The notes beneath the pieces were generated by a model. The model did not search any database. It had not been told where the DNA came from and saw only the letters and a program-made list of their open reading frames with translations. This document shows, piece after piece, positions 31,573 through 40,509 of a DNA stretch of 64,000 nt. Origin of the DNA: JANOZM01 sp031429355 (GTDB taxonomy: Bacteria; Pseudomonadota; Gammaproteobacteria; Burkholderiales; Burkholderiaceae_E). The stretch spans positions 1 through 64,000 of the forward strand of contig JANOZM010000016.1 in NCBI GenBank assembly GCA_031429355.1, written 5' to 3'. Within the stretch, counting starts at the first letter, position 1. The number at the start of each line of letters is the position of its first letter. The translations under genes and the position numbers were made by a program.

Positions 31573-33366
31573 ATGTCCCAAATTAAAGAATCAATAGTTG
31601 CCGATTCGGCTAAAAACATCGTTGAGCCGACGCCACCACCGCCTTCAATAGTTTTGGCCAAAAGTACCAGTGCTTCGTCTGTGCTAGCGGCAAGTTTATT
31701 GTTAGCAGCCTGTGGTGGTGGAGGTGATGAAACTGCTCCCCCGATAGCTGGGCCAGCTCCGGGGCCATCGCCCGGGCCTAATCCGACCCCAGCGCCCCCT
31801 GGAACAACGCCAGCTCCGGCACCAAACCCTAGTCCAGTGCCACCACCAGCGGCCATTATTCCGACGGCAAAGCAAGCCGCGCGCTTCTTACAAATGGCCA
31901 CCCTAGGAGCGGCGCCAACCGACGTGACCGCGCTACAAACTAAATCGCTCGATGCGTGGTTCGAAGAGCAAGTGGCTTTGCCTAAGTCCCAAGGACATTG
32001 GGATTGGTTAATTGCCAATGGCTACGGACTCGATGCCGACAAAAACAACCGCAGTCCGATCGACTACAGTTTGTGGCGAAAATTAATCTCCAGTAATGAT
32101 CAGTTGCGGCAACGTATGGTGTTTGCGTTAAGCCAAATTTTTGTAATTGGAATTGATGGTGTTGGTGGCTCATGGCCACATTTTTCGAGCGCTGCTTATT
32201 TGGATATTCTTGAAGATAACGCCTTCGGCAATTTTCGTGTCTTGCTAGAAAAAGTCACTTTAAATATTGCGATGGGTTACTACTTGTCCCATCGTGGTAA
32301 TCGTAAAGAAGATGTAAACAGCGGTCGTTTACCCGACGAAAACTATGCCCGCGAAGTAATGCAATTGTTTACAATCGGTTTGTATGAACTCAATGCTGAT
32401 GGCAGCGTGAAAGTTCAAAACGGTAACGCAGTAGAAACCTACGATCAAGTGGACGTATCGGGCTTAGCACGGGTGTTTACTGGCTGGGACTTTGATCCGG
32501 CGTTGCCTTCGACATCGCCTGATCGTAACCGAGCCGCCATGGTGCTAAAAGCATCCGATCATTCGCCACTAGCCAAAGTATTTCTGACAGCCAATATTCC
32601 AGCAAATACCAATGGAACCGAAAGCTTAAAGCTTGCTTTAGATACCTTGTTTAGTCATCCCAACGTTGGCCCTTTTATTGGTCGCCAATTAATTCAACGA
32701 TTAGTTACTAGTAACCCATCGCCGGCCTATGTTCAGCGAGTTGCTAGCGTATTCGATAGTAGTAACGGGTTTCGCGGCGATTTAAAGGCAACTCTAAAGG
32801 CCGTGCTTTTTGATGTCGAAGCAATTAATCCGCCCGCAACTGCAACCGGGAAATTAAATGAACCGGTATTGCGGTTTACCGCGTGGGCTCGTGCATTTGG
32901 CGTTACTTCGTCTACTAATAAGTGGGCCGAAAATACGACTGACCCAGCAACTCGGCTAGGGCAAAGTCCGCTGAGATCTAACTCGGTGTTTAACTTTTTT
33001 CGCCCGGGTTATGTACCGCCGTCAACGACGATTGGAAGTCAGGGTTTAGTTGCGCCGGAGTTACAAATTACGCACGAGACTTCGGTAGCTGGTTACATTA
33101 ACTATATCCAGTCGGTAGTTTCTGCAAGCAACACCAATTTAACGCCCAACTACGATGCGTGGTTAAGCAAGGTCGATACTGTGGATGCTCTGTTGGCTGA
33201 GCTTAATTTATTGTTAGCCGCAGATCGTTTAAGCGCAGCAACTATAGCCACTATAAAAACGGGCGTGCAGAGCATTGCAACTACCACCGATGCCGGTAAG
33301 AAAAATCGCTTGTATGCCGCTATTACTTTGGTAATGGCTTCCCCTGAATTTTTAAGTTTCATTTAA
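31573..33366 (+). CDS. DUF1800 family protein
   Basis: A 597-residue protein. It has a basic/acidic lead of about 30 residues, a hydrophobic segment ending LLLAACGGGG (lipobox-like Cys near residue 47) and a Pro/Gly/Ala-rich spacer of about 60 residues. The DUF1800 domain runs over the rest (AARFLQMATLGAAPTDVTAL, then MVFALSQIFVIG, ENYAREVMQLFTIGLYELN and SPLRSNSVFNFFRPGYVP). DUF1800 genes almost always stand beside DUF1501 genes, as here (6 bases apart). The pair is secreted; the biochemical role is unknown. Confidence 0.9.
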   Translation: MSQIKESIVADSAKNIVEPTPPPPSIVLAKSTSASSVLAASLLLAACGGGGDETAPPIAGPAPGPSPGPNPTPAPPGTTPAPAPNPSPVPPPAAIIPTAKQAARFLQMATLGAAPTDVTALQTKSLDAWFEEQVALPKSQGHWDWLIANGYGLDADKNNRSPIDYSLWRKLISSNDQLRQRMVFALSQIFVIGIDGVGGSWPHFSSAAYLDILEDNAFGNFRVLLEKVTLNIAMGYYLSHRGNRKEDVNSGRLPDENYAREVMQLFTIGLYELNADGSVKVQNGNAVETYDQVDVSGLARVFTGWDFDPALPSTSPDRNRAAMVLKASDHSPLAKVFLTANIPANTNGTESLKLALDTLFSHPNVGPFIGRQLIQRLVTSNPSPAYVQRVASVFDSSNGFRGDLKATLKAVLFDVEAINPPATATGKLNEPVLRFTAWARAFGVTSSTNKWAENTTDPATRLGQSPLRSNSVFNFFRPGYVPPSTTIGSQGLVAPELQITHETSVAGYINYIQSVVSASNTNLTPNYDAWLSKVDTVDALLAELNLLLAADRLSAATIATIKTGVQSIATTTDAGKKNRLYAAITLVMASPEFLSFI

Positions 33367-33372
33367 ATAATT

Positions 33373-34905
33373 ATGAACACAAAAAATAATTTTGGAAAAA
33401 GTCCTGAAGCTGCTAGCGCAAATAAGCAGGGCGCCGTATCCGGTACTAAACTAGCGCGCCGCGAGTTTTTAAAGCGTGGCTCAGCCCTGTCAGTGGCTGG
33501 TTCTGCGACTCCTTGGGCTGTTAGCCTTGCTGCAATGGGCGAAGCTGCTGCGCAATCTGCGACGGACTATAAAGCTTTGGTTTGTGTGTTCCTGTTTGGC
33601 GGAAATGATTATGGCAACACGATCATTCCAGCGGATACTGCAAATCATTCGATTTACACCGCGATTCGCGGTGGGCTTAGTACGGCAGGTGGTTTAGCCA
33701 TTCCAAACGATGTTGTCTTAGCCTCTAACGTTTTAGTTCCGACCACTGCATTAACTGGCAATTTTGCGGCAATGAAATTTGCAATCGCGCCTTACGTTAA
33801 TGCAGCCGCAGCAGGTGTTTCTAAAAACCCTCTAGTTGATGTGTTTGATGCGGGCCGTTTGGGGGTATTGTTTAACGTAGGCACGCTGCGCCAACCGACC
33901 ACCAAAGCGCAATATCAAGCGCGCAGTGTGCCGTTGCCACCTAAATTGTTTTCTCATAACGATCAACAATCTTTTTGGCAATCGTCTAAGGCCGAAGGTG
34001 CTGTATCGGGTTGGGGTGGGCGCATGGGTGACTTATTTGCGGCTGGTAATGGCAAGGCAACCTTTACAACTATTTCGGTCTCTGGCAACGCAGTCTATTT
34101 GTCGGGTCAAAGTGCTGTGCAGTATCAAGTTAGTTCGTCTGGATCAATTCCAATTAACTCGATTAAAAACAATAGTTTGTTTGGGTCCGCTGCAGCTAGC
34201 AGCGCGCTTCGCTCGATCGTAACAACAGCCCCAAGTGGCGCAATGGGTCGTGAGTATGCAGCCGTTACTAATCGATCAATTCAAGCCAATGAACAGATGA
34301 CTACTGCCCTGGCTACCTCAAGCGTAAACTATTTGGCCCCCTACGACGCTACTAACACTTTAATGAGTCAGTTGCGATTGGTTGCGCGCACGATTCAAGC
34401 ACGCAATTCACTTGGGGCCAATCGCCAAGTGTTTTTTGTTTCTATTGGCGGATTTGATACCCATGACACGGTGCTAACTGCGCATCCGGGTCTAATGCAA
34501 AAAGTGTCAGACGCTCTAAAGTACTTCGATTCGGTCATGGAGGAAATACAGGTTCGCGATAAGGTAACAACGTTTACCGCCTCTGATTTTGGGCGTACTT
34601 TAACTGGCAACGGTAATGGCTCTGATCATGGTTGGGGTAGTCATCATTTAGTAATGGGTGGCGCTATTAAGGGCAAAGAGTTTTATGGCAAACCACCAAT
34701 TTTGGATGCGGTCGAAAGTAAAAAATCGACGGGTGGTTTAGATGATGTTGGGCAAGGGCGCTTGCTTCCTTCAACTTCGGTCGATCAGTTGGCGGCCACG
34801 CTCGCTACTTGGTTTGGGGTTAGCTCGACTGACATGAGCACTGTCTTGCCGCAAGTTAACAACTGGAATGCCGCTGATCGAAATTTGGGATTCTTTCGCA
34901 ACTAA
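33373..34905 (+). CDS. DUF1501 family protein
   Basis: A 510-residue protein with a twin-arginine signal (ARREFLKRGSALSVAGSA, about residues 28-45). The DUF1501 fold resembles the alkaline-phosphatase/sulfatase superfamily: KALVCVFLFGGNDYGNTIIP near the start, FFVSIGGFDTHDT and TFTASDFGRTLTGNGNGSDHGWG in the second half. The His/Asp-rich motifs could bind metal. It is co-transcribed with the DUF1800 gene. Folding before Tat export suggests a cofactor. Confidence 0.9.
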   Translation: MNTKNNFGKSPEAASANKQGAVSGTKLARREFLKRGSALSVAGSATPWAVSLAAMGEAAAQSATDYKALVCVFLFGGNDYGNTIIPADTANHSIYTAIRGGLSTAGGLAIPNDVVLASNVLVPTTALTGNFAAMKFAIAPYVNAAAAGVSKNPLVDVFDAGRLGVLFNVGTLRQPTTKAQYQARSVPLPPKLFSHNDQQSFWQSSKAEGAVSGWGGRMGDLFAAGNGKATFTTISVSGNAVYLSGQSAVQYQVSSSGSIPINSIKNNSLFGSAAASSALRSIVTTAPSGAMGREYAAVTNRSIQANEQMTTALATSSVNYLAPYDATNTLMSQLRLVARTIQARNSLGANRQVFFVSIGGFDTHDTVLTAHPGLMQKVSDALKYFDSVMEEIQVRDKVTTFTASDFGRTLTGNGNGSDHGWGSHHLVMGGAIKGKEFYGKPPILDAVESKKSTGGLDDVGQGRLLPSTSVDQLAATLATWFGVSSTDMSTVLPQVNNWNAADRNLGFFRN

Positions 34906-34978
34906 CGTGTATTGGCTAGCGGTGGCTTTAAAACTTGCGCGTATTTAACGCCCGAAGCTAAGTTATTATTCGGGGCTT

Positions 34979-36283
34979 ATGAGCCCTGCGTTACAAAAAA
35001 AATTAGAGCCAATTCACGTCAATACACCCAAGGTCTGGCCTTGGGTTGTGGTTGGTGGCGGCATTGTCGGCACGAGTTGTGCGCTGGCTCTTCGTCAGCG
35101 TGGTTTTGAAGTTTTATTGGTCGATCCATTAGAGGAAACTAGGCGTTCCTCGTTTGGCAATGCAGGTGTCGTTAGTTGCGGCTCTATTCTTCCAGTTGCT
35201 AGCGTTGCGGTGCGCAATAATTTATTGCGCTACGCGCTGGGGCTAAACCCAGGATTGCGCCTACGTTATCTAAGTTTGCCATTTATTTCACCATGGTTAC
35301 GGGCGTTTTTGCAGCGTTGCAATACGGTCGATCAACTAGCCACAGCAACTGCGCTACAAGCCATCACGCGTGGTGCGTGGGCTGCACATCAACGCTTAGC
35401 AGGCGTGCTGCATTCGCAAGAGTTATTGCAATACAAAGGTTGGATTCGTTTGTATGCCAGTGCCGATGCTTGGCAAGCCGCTAGTGCTGAGCGTGCTTTA
35501 CTTCGTCAGTTTGACGTCGCTTTAACCGATTTGAATCAATCCGAATTAAGACAAGCAGAACCGGCCTTAGCGCCTCGGTTTACCCACGGATCACTAATTG
35601 ATGATGCGGGTGCAGTACGCAATCCTGAAGACTTACTACGACGCTTGTATGAATACTTTACTCAGTCCGGTGGCGTTGTTGCTCGGGGGCAGGTGAAAAA
35701 AATCAATCAAGTGCAGCAGCCTTTTATGCTACGCACTGACGATATGCAAATTTGTGCGCAACGCATTGTTATTGCTGCAGGTGCTTGGTCAGGGCAGTTG
35801 TTGAAATCGTTTAAATTGTCTATTCCTTTTGCTGCCGAGCGCGGTTATCACCAGCAGTTTCAACTGCATAGCCAATCACCGCCACTGCAGCGCCCAGTTT
35901 ACGATTGTGCAAACGGCGTGGTGCTGTCACCGATGGGGCATGACGGCCGCGATATACGGGTACTTTCTGGAATTGAATTGGGATTGCCCAATAACAGTCC
36001 TTCATTTGGAATGCTTAACCGCGCCATTAAATCGGCCCGTCAATCGATTGCCCTAGAGCTAGAACCGAGCCGTGAGCCTTGGTTGGGAAGCCGCCCCTCG
36101 ACACCGGATGGTTTACCAATTATTGGCGCTTTGCCAAACAACCCGAATATTTTAATGGCGTTTGGTCATGGGCATATTGGCTTGTCTACGGGGCCATTAA
36201 CGGGTGAGCTAATTGCGTCGCTGGCCACTAACGAGCGGCCAGCCATTGATCTTGAAGCTTTTAAAATAAATCGTTTTTTCTAA
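34979..36283 (+). CDS. DadA-like FAD-dependent oxidoreductase
   Basis: A 434-residue enzyme with the FAD-binding Rossmann motif VVVGGGIVGTSCALALRQRG (residues about 22-41) and the DAO-family segments FGNAGVVSCGSILP and STPDGLPIIGALP near the C-terminus. It lacks a signal peptide. Family members oxidise D-amino acids or secondary amines. No amino-acid racemase or transporter lies next to it, so the substrate is open. Confidence 0.88.
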   Translation: MSPALQKKLEPIHVNTPKVWPWVVVGGGIVGTSCALALRQRGFEVLLVDPLEETRRSSFGNAGVVSCGSILPVASVAVRNNLLRYALGLNPGLRLRYLSLPFISPWLRAFLQRCNTVDQLATATALQAITRGAWAAHQRLAGVLHSQELLQYKGWIRLYASADAWQAASAERALLRQFDVALTDLNQSELRQAEPALAPRFTHGSLIDDAGAVRNPEDLLRRLYEYFTQSGGVVARGQVKKINQVQQPFMLRTDDMQICAQRIVIAAGAWSGQLLKSFKLSIPFAAERGYHQQFQLHSQSPPLQRPVYDCANGVVLSPMGHDGRDIRVLSGIELGLPNNSPSFGMLNRAIKSARQSIALELEPSREPWLGSRPSTPDGLPIIGALPNNPNILMAFGHGHIGLSTGPLTGELIASLATNERPAIDLEAFKINRFF

Positions 36284-36311
36284 AGATCTAGAGCAACTTT
36301 CTGTCTGCGCT

Positions 36312-37826
36312 TTAACGATCAAATAAGTGATACCAATTTGTTTTACGCGTCCCTACCATTAACGTCGCCAAAATAGCGAATAACAAAATGGTGCCCATCA
36401 GTAGCGCTTTGTCCTCTGACTGCAAAATTTGGTATAGACAGCCATACAAAAGGCTTAAGCCAAACCCAAGGGGTAGGGCGCGCTTCCAGCTGTTTAGCGA
36501 ATACGCCGCGTAAAAACTAATTAATGAAGTGCAGGCAAGGCTCGCACTAAGATAGGCTTTATCAAAACCGATGTGTTCAGACAAGCTAATCAACAATAAG
36601 AAGAACATCAATAAAGCTGCCCCGACCAATAAATATTGAACTGGGTGAATTTGCAGTAATTTGAAAAGCTCGAACAAAACAAAAGCACCAATCGTAAGAA
36701 TGATGAATAGCATTGCGTATTTTGTTGCACGATCCGACAAGGTATAAACATCAACTGGGTCGATTAAGCGAACGCCAAATGAATGCAAGCCGCTTTGCCG
36801 AATCCGTTGATCCGCCGCAATGTAACGGCGCTCTATTGTGACCTGATTGGCCGAGTTAACCTCGTCGGTACTTGCTTGTTGAGCCGCGTGGACAGCGGCT
36901 TGAGCAGCATCCATTGAAACTACAGTTTGGTTATTAACACCGCTAGCCTTTAAACGTCGCAGCCAGGTGCTGGGCGCTTCGCTTGATAAAGAAGAGACGT
37001 TCCATTGTGCAGTAAAGCCTTTTGCCGATGAATCTTTTTCTAAAGGTAAGGCAGCCCCTTCAAACGAAGGATGCGGCCAGTCGGATGTTAAACTGACCTT
37101 GTTTTCGCGCGCTAGCGGGACGTATTGAATTGAATCGGTTCCGGATAAATCGAAAGATAAAGCAAATGGCATTGGAGGTGTTGGCACCGCCGCAGACTCG
37201 TCTTTTTTTACTAGCTCAAGTTTTATTGGAATCTCAAATTGAACGCTTGGCAAACCGCCAATACGTTTAATATTTGACTCGGGTTTTACAACGGTGTTGT
37301 CTAACTTAGCAGAGATTTCACTTAAACCACGCGCGTCCTCAACACCCAAATAAACTGTACCCGTTTTTGGTAGAACCAAAGTGGAGTTGCTATGCAGCCG
37401 CGTCAGCGATTGAATGGCGGGCAACACCCAATTGCCTTCTAGTTTCACTTTTGAAGTGAAAGTATTTACTTTAAAAATACCACGGGTGCGTGGCCGCGTT
37501 TCCATTTGGTTGTTGATGCTGAGTTGGTCCGGGAGGACGTAATTCGTGTGCAATTGCACCATTGGCTTAAGTACCTTGACGGGTTTAGCCTCCGTGCCTT
37601 CATTCACCTCAAGGATGAATTTTTCTTCGTAAACGAAAGCCAGAAATGGTCCGGCTACCGTTTGCGTTCCAGGGAAACTTTGTTTTATTGACTGTCGAGC
37701 TTGTTCGCGATTGTTAAGTCTATCGTTAACGATTTCTCGAATGTACAAACTCGCAACCCAAAGCAGGGCGAGTAGTAATAAAAGATAGATGCAGCGAAGC
37801 GCGAAATGTTTCATAAAGGCTTTCAT
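36312..37826 (-). CDS. creD: CreD inner membrane protein
   Basis: A 504-residue protein with one N-terminal membrane segment (about residues 10-30), a large periplasmic region of about 320 residues, and five or six C-terminal membrane segments. The start RCIYLLLLLALLWVASLYI followed by IREIVNDRLNNREQARQ, and the PGTQTVAGPFL segment, are typical of CreD. CreD is the main target of the CreBC two-component system and affects envelope integrity and beta-lactam response. It lies downstream of creC in the same direction. A candidate cre tag stands in the intervening 113 bases. Confidence 0.92.
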   Translation of the reverse strand: MKAFMKHFALRCIYLLLLLALLWVASLYIREIVNDRLNNREQARQSIKQSFPGTQTVAGPFLAFVYEEKFILEVNEGTEAKPVKVLKPMVQLHTNYVLPDQLSINNQMETRPRTRGIFKVNTFTSKVKLEGNWVLPAIQSLTRLHSNSTLVLPKTGTVYLGVEDARGLSEISAKLDNTVVKPESNIKRIGGLPSVQFEIPIKLELVKKDESAAVPTPPMPFALSFDLSGTDSIQYVPLARENKVSLTSDWPHPSFEGAALPLEKDSSAKGFTAQWNVSSLSSEAPSTWLRRLKASGVNNQTVVSMDAAQAAVHAAQQASTDEVNSANQVTIERRYIAADQRIRQSGLHSFGVRLIDPVDVYTLSDRATKYAMLFIILTIGAFVLFELFKLLQIHPVQYLLVGAALLMFFLLLISLSEHIGFDKAYLSASLACTSLISFYAAYSLNSWKRALPLGFGLSLLYGCLYQILQSEDKALLMGTILLFAILATLMVGTRKTNWYHLFDR

Positions 37827-37902
37827 TGATGACGAAAACCCTAGGATGACAATGCGGTGTTAGGAAGGCATGCGCTTTAGAAGAAACCGCAGCGAGCACT
37901 TA

Positions 37903-37918
37903 AAGAAGTTTGTGTGAA
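37903..37918 (-). promoter_or_regulatory. Candidate cre tag upstream of creD
   Basis: On the minus strand the bases read TTCAC-N6-TTCTT. The CreB-binding tag is a direct repeat TTCAC-N6-TTCAC, so 8 of 10 positions match. It sits about 80 bases before the creD start, which is where it would be needed. Confidence 0.4.
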
Positions 37919-37939
37919 GCAAAAACACTAAGTTTAAAA

Positions 37940-39412
37940 CTATGTTTTGAAAGGAATCGACAAGCTAGCAAGGCAGCCGGTCTTAAGTCCGGGCATCGGA
38001 GAATTAGTAACCTGCACTTTGCCGCCATGTAATTTAGCCACTTGTGCCGCTAACGATAGACCGAGGCCACTACCTTTGCGCCCGTCTGGTCTTGGTAATG
38101 AAAAGAAACGATCATAAATTTTACTCAGCGCAAATTCGGGAATACCAGGCCCTTGATCTTGTATTTCAAAAACCAAGTTTGGCTTATCGTATATTAAGGT
38201 CGCGTAAATGATCGATTTTGCTGCTGAGAAATCGATTGCATTGCTTAGTAAATTAGCAAGTGCTAATTTTAACAAGGCGCGATCAGCATGAATCATTAGC
38301 TCGTTGTGTTTAAAGGCTGAATCGTCTGTACGCAATTCGATGCTTTTTGCATCGGCTAACGCCTTTGCTTCAGTAATACACTCGACCAATAACTCGCGGG
38401 CGTTGACAGCGCCCATTTGCTCCGGGGCTTGTAAATGTTCGATGCGTGCGGCCGCCAACATTTGGTCGATACTGTAACGCATCTTGCTAATTTGCTCGCT
38501 ATTGAGCTGTATAAAGCGTTGCCGATCATCATCGGTCATTTGACCGTCCGATAACAATTCGTTACTTGCAGCCAGCGCCGAAAGCGGTGATTTTAATTCG
38601 TGCGCTAAGCCCTGGGTATAGTGTTCCATATAGCGCTTGCCGCGTAGCTCGTCGCGCATTGTTGCCATTGCGTTGGCCAACCACTTTAGCTCGGTAGTTC
38701 GTATTTTTGGGGTGCTTGTAATTTCGCCTTGTGAGGCTTGTTCTGCAAACACCAATAGCTTTTTAATGCCTTGTTGCAAACGCCAAGTAATGAGTAAGCC
38801 AGTAACTAACGCCGCTAAAATTAATAAACTACCCTGAAACAAAACCATGCTGCGCGCTTTGTCGATAATTGGATCGACGCTGTTTACTGGCTTTGCAATG
38901 GTGACTGTGCCAACAATGTTGCTGTTACCGCCACGATCAGACTTAATCTGAATTGGGGCCGAGACATGATAAACACTACTGCTGTCGTCGCCAGCTACTT
39001 CGCGGGTGCTACGAGCACCATAGCGGCCGCGAAGCGATAAATTGACGTTACGCCAATTAGAAAAATCTTGTCCTAGCCATTTGCCGCTAGAGTCAAAAAC
39101 AACTTTGCCTTTTTGATCTGTGAGGTAAATATCAAAATCGAGCTTTACTTTTTCAAAGTGCCAAATTTTTACCTTTACTTCGCGTTTTACGTAAGCATCT
39201 ACGGCAGGCCCAAAGTGCTCGTTGGTAAATTGGCCGTCAACAAAATCTTGGGCTGCTAATTCGGCCATTAAGTGAACGGTGTCCACCATAACTTCTTCAA
39301 TGGTTTCACGTACAACAGGTTGCAATTGGTCTACGACGGTTTTTAAAATGAACGCGCCCGCGAACCCCACAATTAGGAAATAACCCAACAAAATGCGGAC
39401 GGATAAACCCAT
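37940..39412 (-). CDS. creC: CreC sensor histidine kinase
   Basis: A 490-residue kinase: membrane segment at about residues 8-28, periplasmic sensor to about 190, second membrane segment (LLILAALVTGLLITW), a HAMP-like linker, then HisKA with HELKSPLSALAAS and an ATPase domain with NLLSNAIDFS, DQGPGIPEF and GSGLGLSLAAQVAKLHGG. CreC phosphorylates CreB. It follows creB by 43 bases in the same direction. Confidence 0.92.
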   Translation of the reverse strand: MGLSVRILLGYFLIVGFAGAFILKTVVDQLQPVVRETIEEVMVDTVHLMAELAAQDFVDGQFTNEHFGPAVDAYVKREVKVKIWHFEKVKLDFDIYLTDQKGKVVFDSSGKWLGQDFSNWRNVNLSLRGRYGARSTREVAGDDSSSVYHVSAPIQIKSDRGGNSNIVGTVTIAKPVNSVDPIIDKARSMVLFQGSLLILAALVTGLLITWRLQQGIKKLLVFAEQASQGEITSTPKIRTTELKWLANAMATMRDELRGKRYMEHYTQGLAHELKSPLSALAASNELLSDGQMTDDDRQRFIQLNSEQISKMRYSIDQMLAAARIEHLQAPEQMGAVNARELLVECITEAKALADAKSIELRTDDSAFKHNELMIHADRALLKLALANLLSNAIDFSAAKSIIYATLIYDKPNLVFEIQDQGPGIPEFALSKIYDRFFSLPRPDGRKGSGLGLSLAAQVAKLHGGKVQVTNSPMPGLKTGCLASLSIPFKT

Positions 39413-39455
39413 TAAGTGCTACTGCCAGTAAACGGCTGAACTTGACGTTTCAAGA

Positions 39456-40346
39456 CTAAGCCTCTGGCTCGAAGCTATAGCCAAGGCCGCGGTGGGTTTT
39501 TATGGGGTCTAACCCGTTTTTGGCTTGGCTAATTTTGGCTCGCAACGTTTTAATATGCGTATCAATTGCGCGATCGCCCGTTGGGCTACCCGCACCTTGT
39601 AAAGCGTTTAATAATTGCTCGCGTGAGAACACACGTAGGGGAGAGCGCATTAAATGTTCTAGCAACTTAAATTCGGTCCGCGTTAAGCTTAGGCTAATTT
39701 GATCAACTAAGACGCGTGCTTGGTCGCTGAAACATCGGATTGAACCGTTGACTATTATGTCAGTCGATGTATAGGTCGTTGCCGTAAAGTGGGGACTGGT
39801 CGTTGCGTTGTTGCCCATTCGTTGACCCAAAAGTGCGGCTCTTTCAACAGACTCAAGGTCGGCGGTTGTGCTACTCATGTTATTTGAATTTGAGCCAGCG
39901 CGACGCAAAATTGCGCGGACTCTAGAAACTAATTCGCGCGGACTAAAGGGCTTGGCAATGTAATCATCTGCCCCCAACTCGAAACCTTGAATCCGATCAA
40001 TTTCGTCGCTATGAGCGGTTAAAAACAGCACCGGCTTTTGGCTTTGTTGTCGAATCCGGCGGCAGACTTCAAAGCCGCCAATATCGGGTAGGCCAACATC
40101 CAAAATAACTAAATTTGGGTTAACCGCCTGAAATTGCTCTAACCCCAATAATCCTTGAGCGCACCAATGCACAGTAAATCCGCCTTGGCGCAGTGCAAAT
40201 CCAATCGTTTCGGCGATCGCAGGATCGTCTTCAATTAATAAAACAATAGGATTCTCGGTGCTTGTATCCGAAGCTTTAGCATCGCTGGGTGTTTGCATAA
40301 AGTTTGATTGCATTGGGTTCAAGCGGATCAATTCGGTCGTCGTCAT
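39456..40346 (-). CDS. creB: CreB response regulator
   Basis: A 296-residue OmpR/PhoB-type regulator. The receiver domain begins near residue 33 (PIVLLIEDDPAIAETIGFALRQ), with phosphoacceptor Asp in NLVILDVGLPDIGG and the conserved KPFSPRELVSR. A longer-than-usual linker of about 60 residues leads to the winged-helix DNA-binding domain (LSLTRTEFKLLEHLMRSP, then DTHIKTLRAKI). The first 30 residues are not part of the fold; a later ATG at about 40313 may be the true start. It controls creD and probably itself. Confidence 0.9.
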   Translation of the reverse strand: MTTTELIRLNPMQSNFMQTPSDAKASDTSTENPIVLLIEDDPAIAETIGFALRQGGFTVHWCAQGLLGLEQFQAVNPNLVILDVGLPDIGGFEVCRRIRQQSQKPVLFLTAHSDEIDRIQGFELGADDYIAKPFSPRELVSRVRAILRRAGSNSNNMSSTTADLESVERAALLGQRMGNNATTSPHFTATTYTSTDIIVNGSIRCFSDQARVLVDQISLSLTRTEFKLLEHLMRSPLRVFSREQLLNALQGAGSPTGDRAIDTHIKTLRAKISQAKNGLDPIKTHRGLGYSFEPEA

Positions 40347-40509
40347 TTTGGTTTTTCACGGGCCCATAAAGGTTGCCCGCGCTCGCGTAGTTTAAGGCAA
40401 AGTCGAGTGATTTCGCCAAACTTACATTAAACACGCGATCTGTGAGCCAACTATTAAGGCTTGGCTAGATTACCGTGAGACAACTGTGAAGCCTTTGCGA
40501 AGATTGTTT

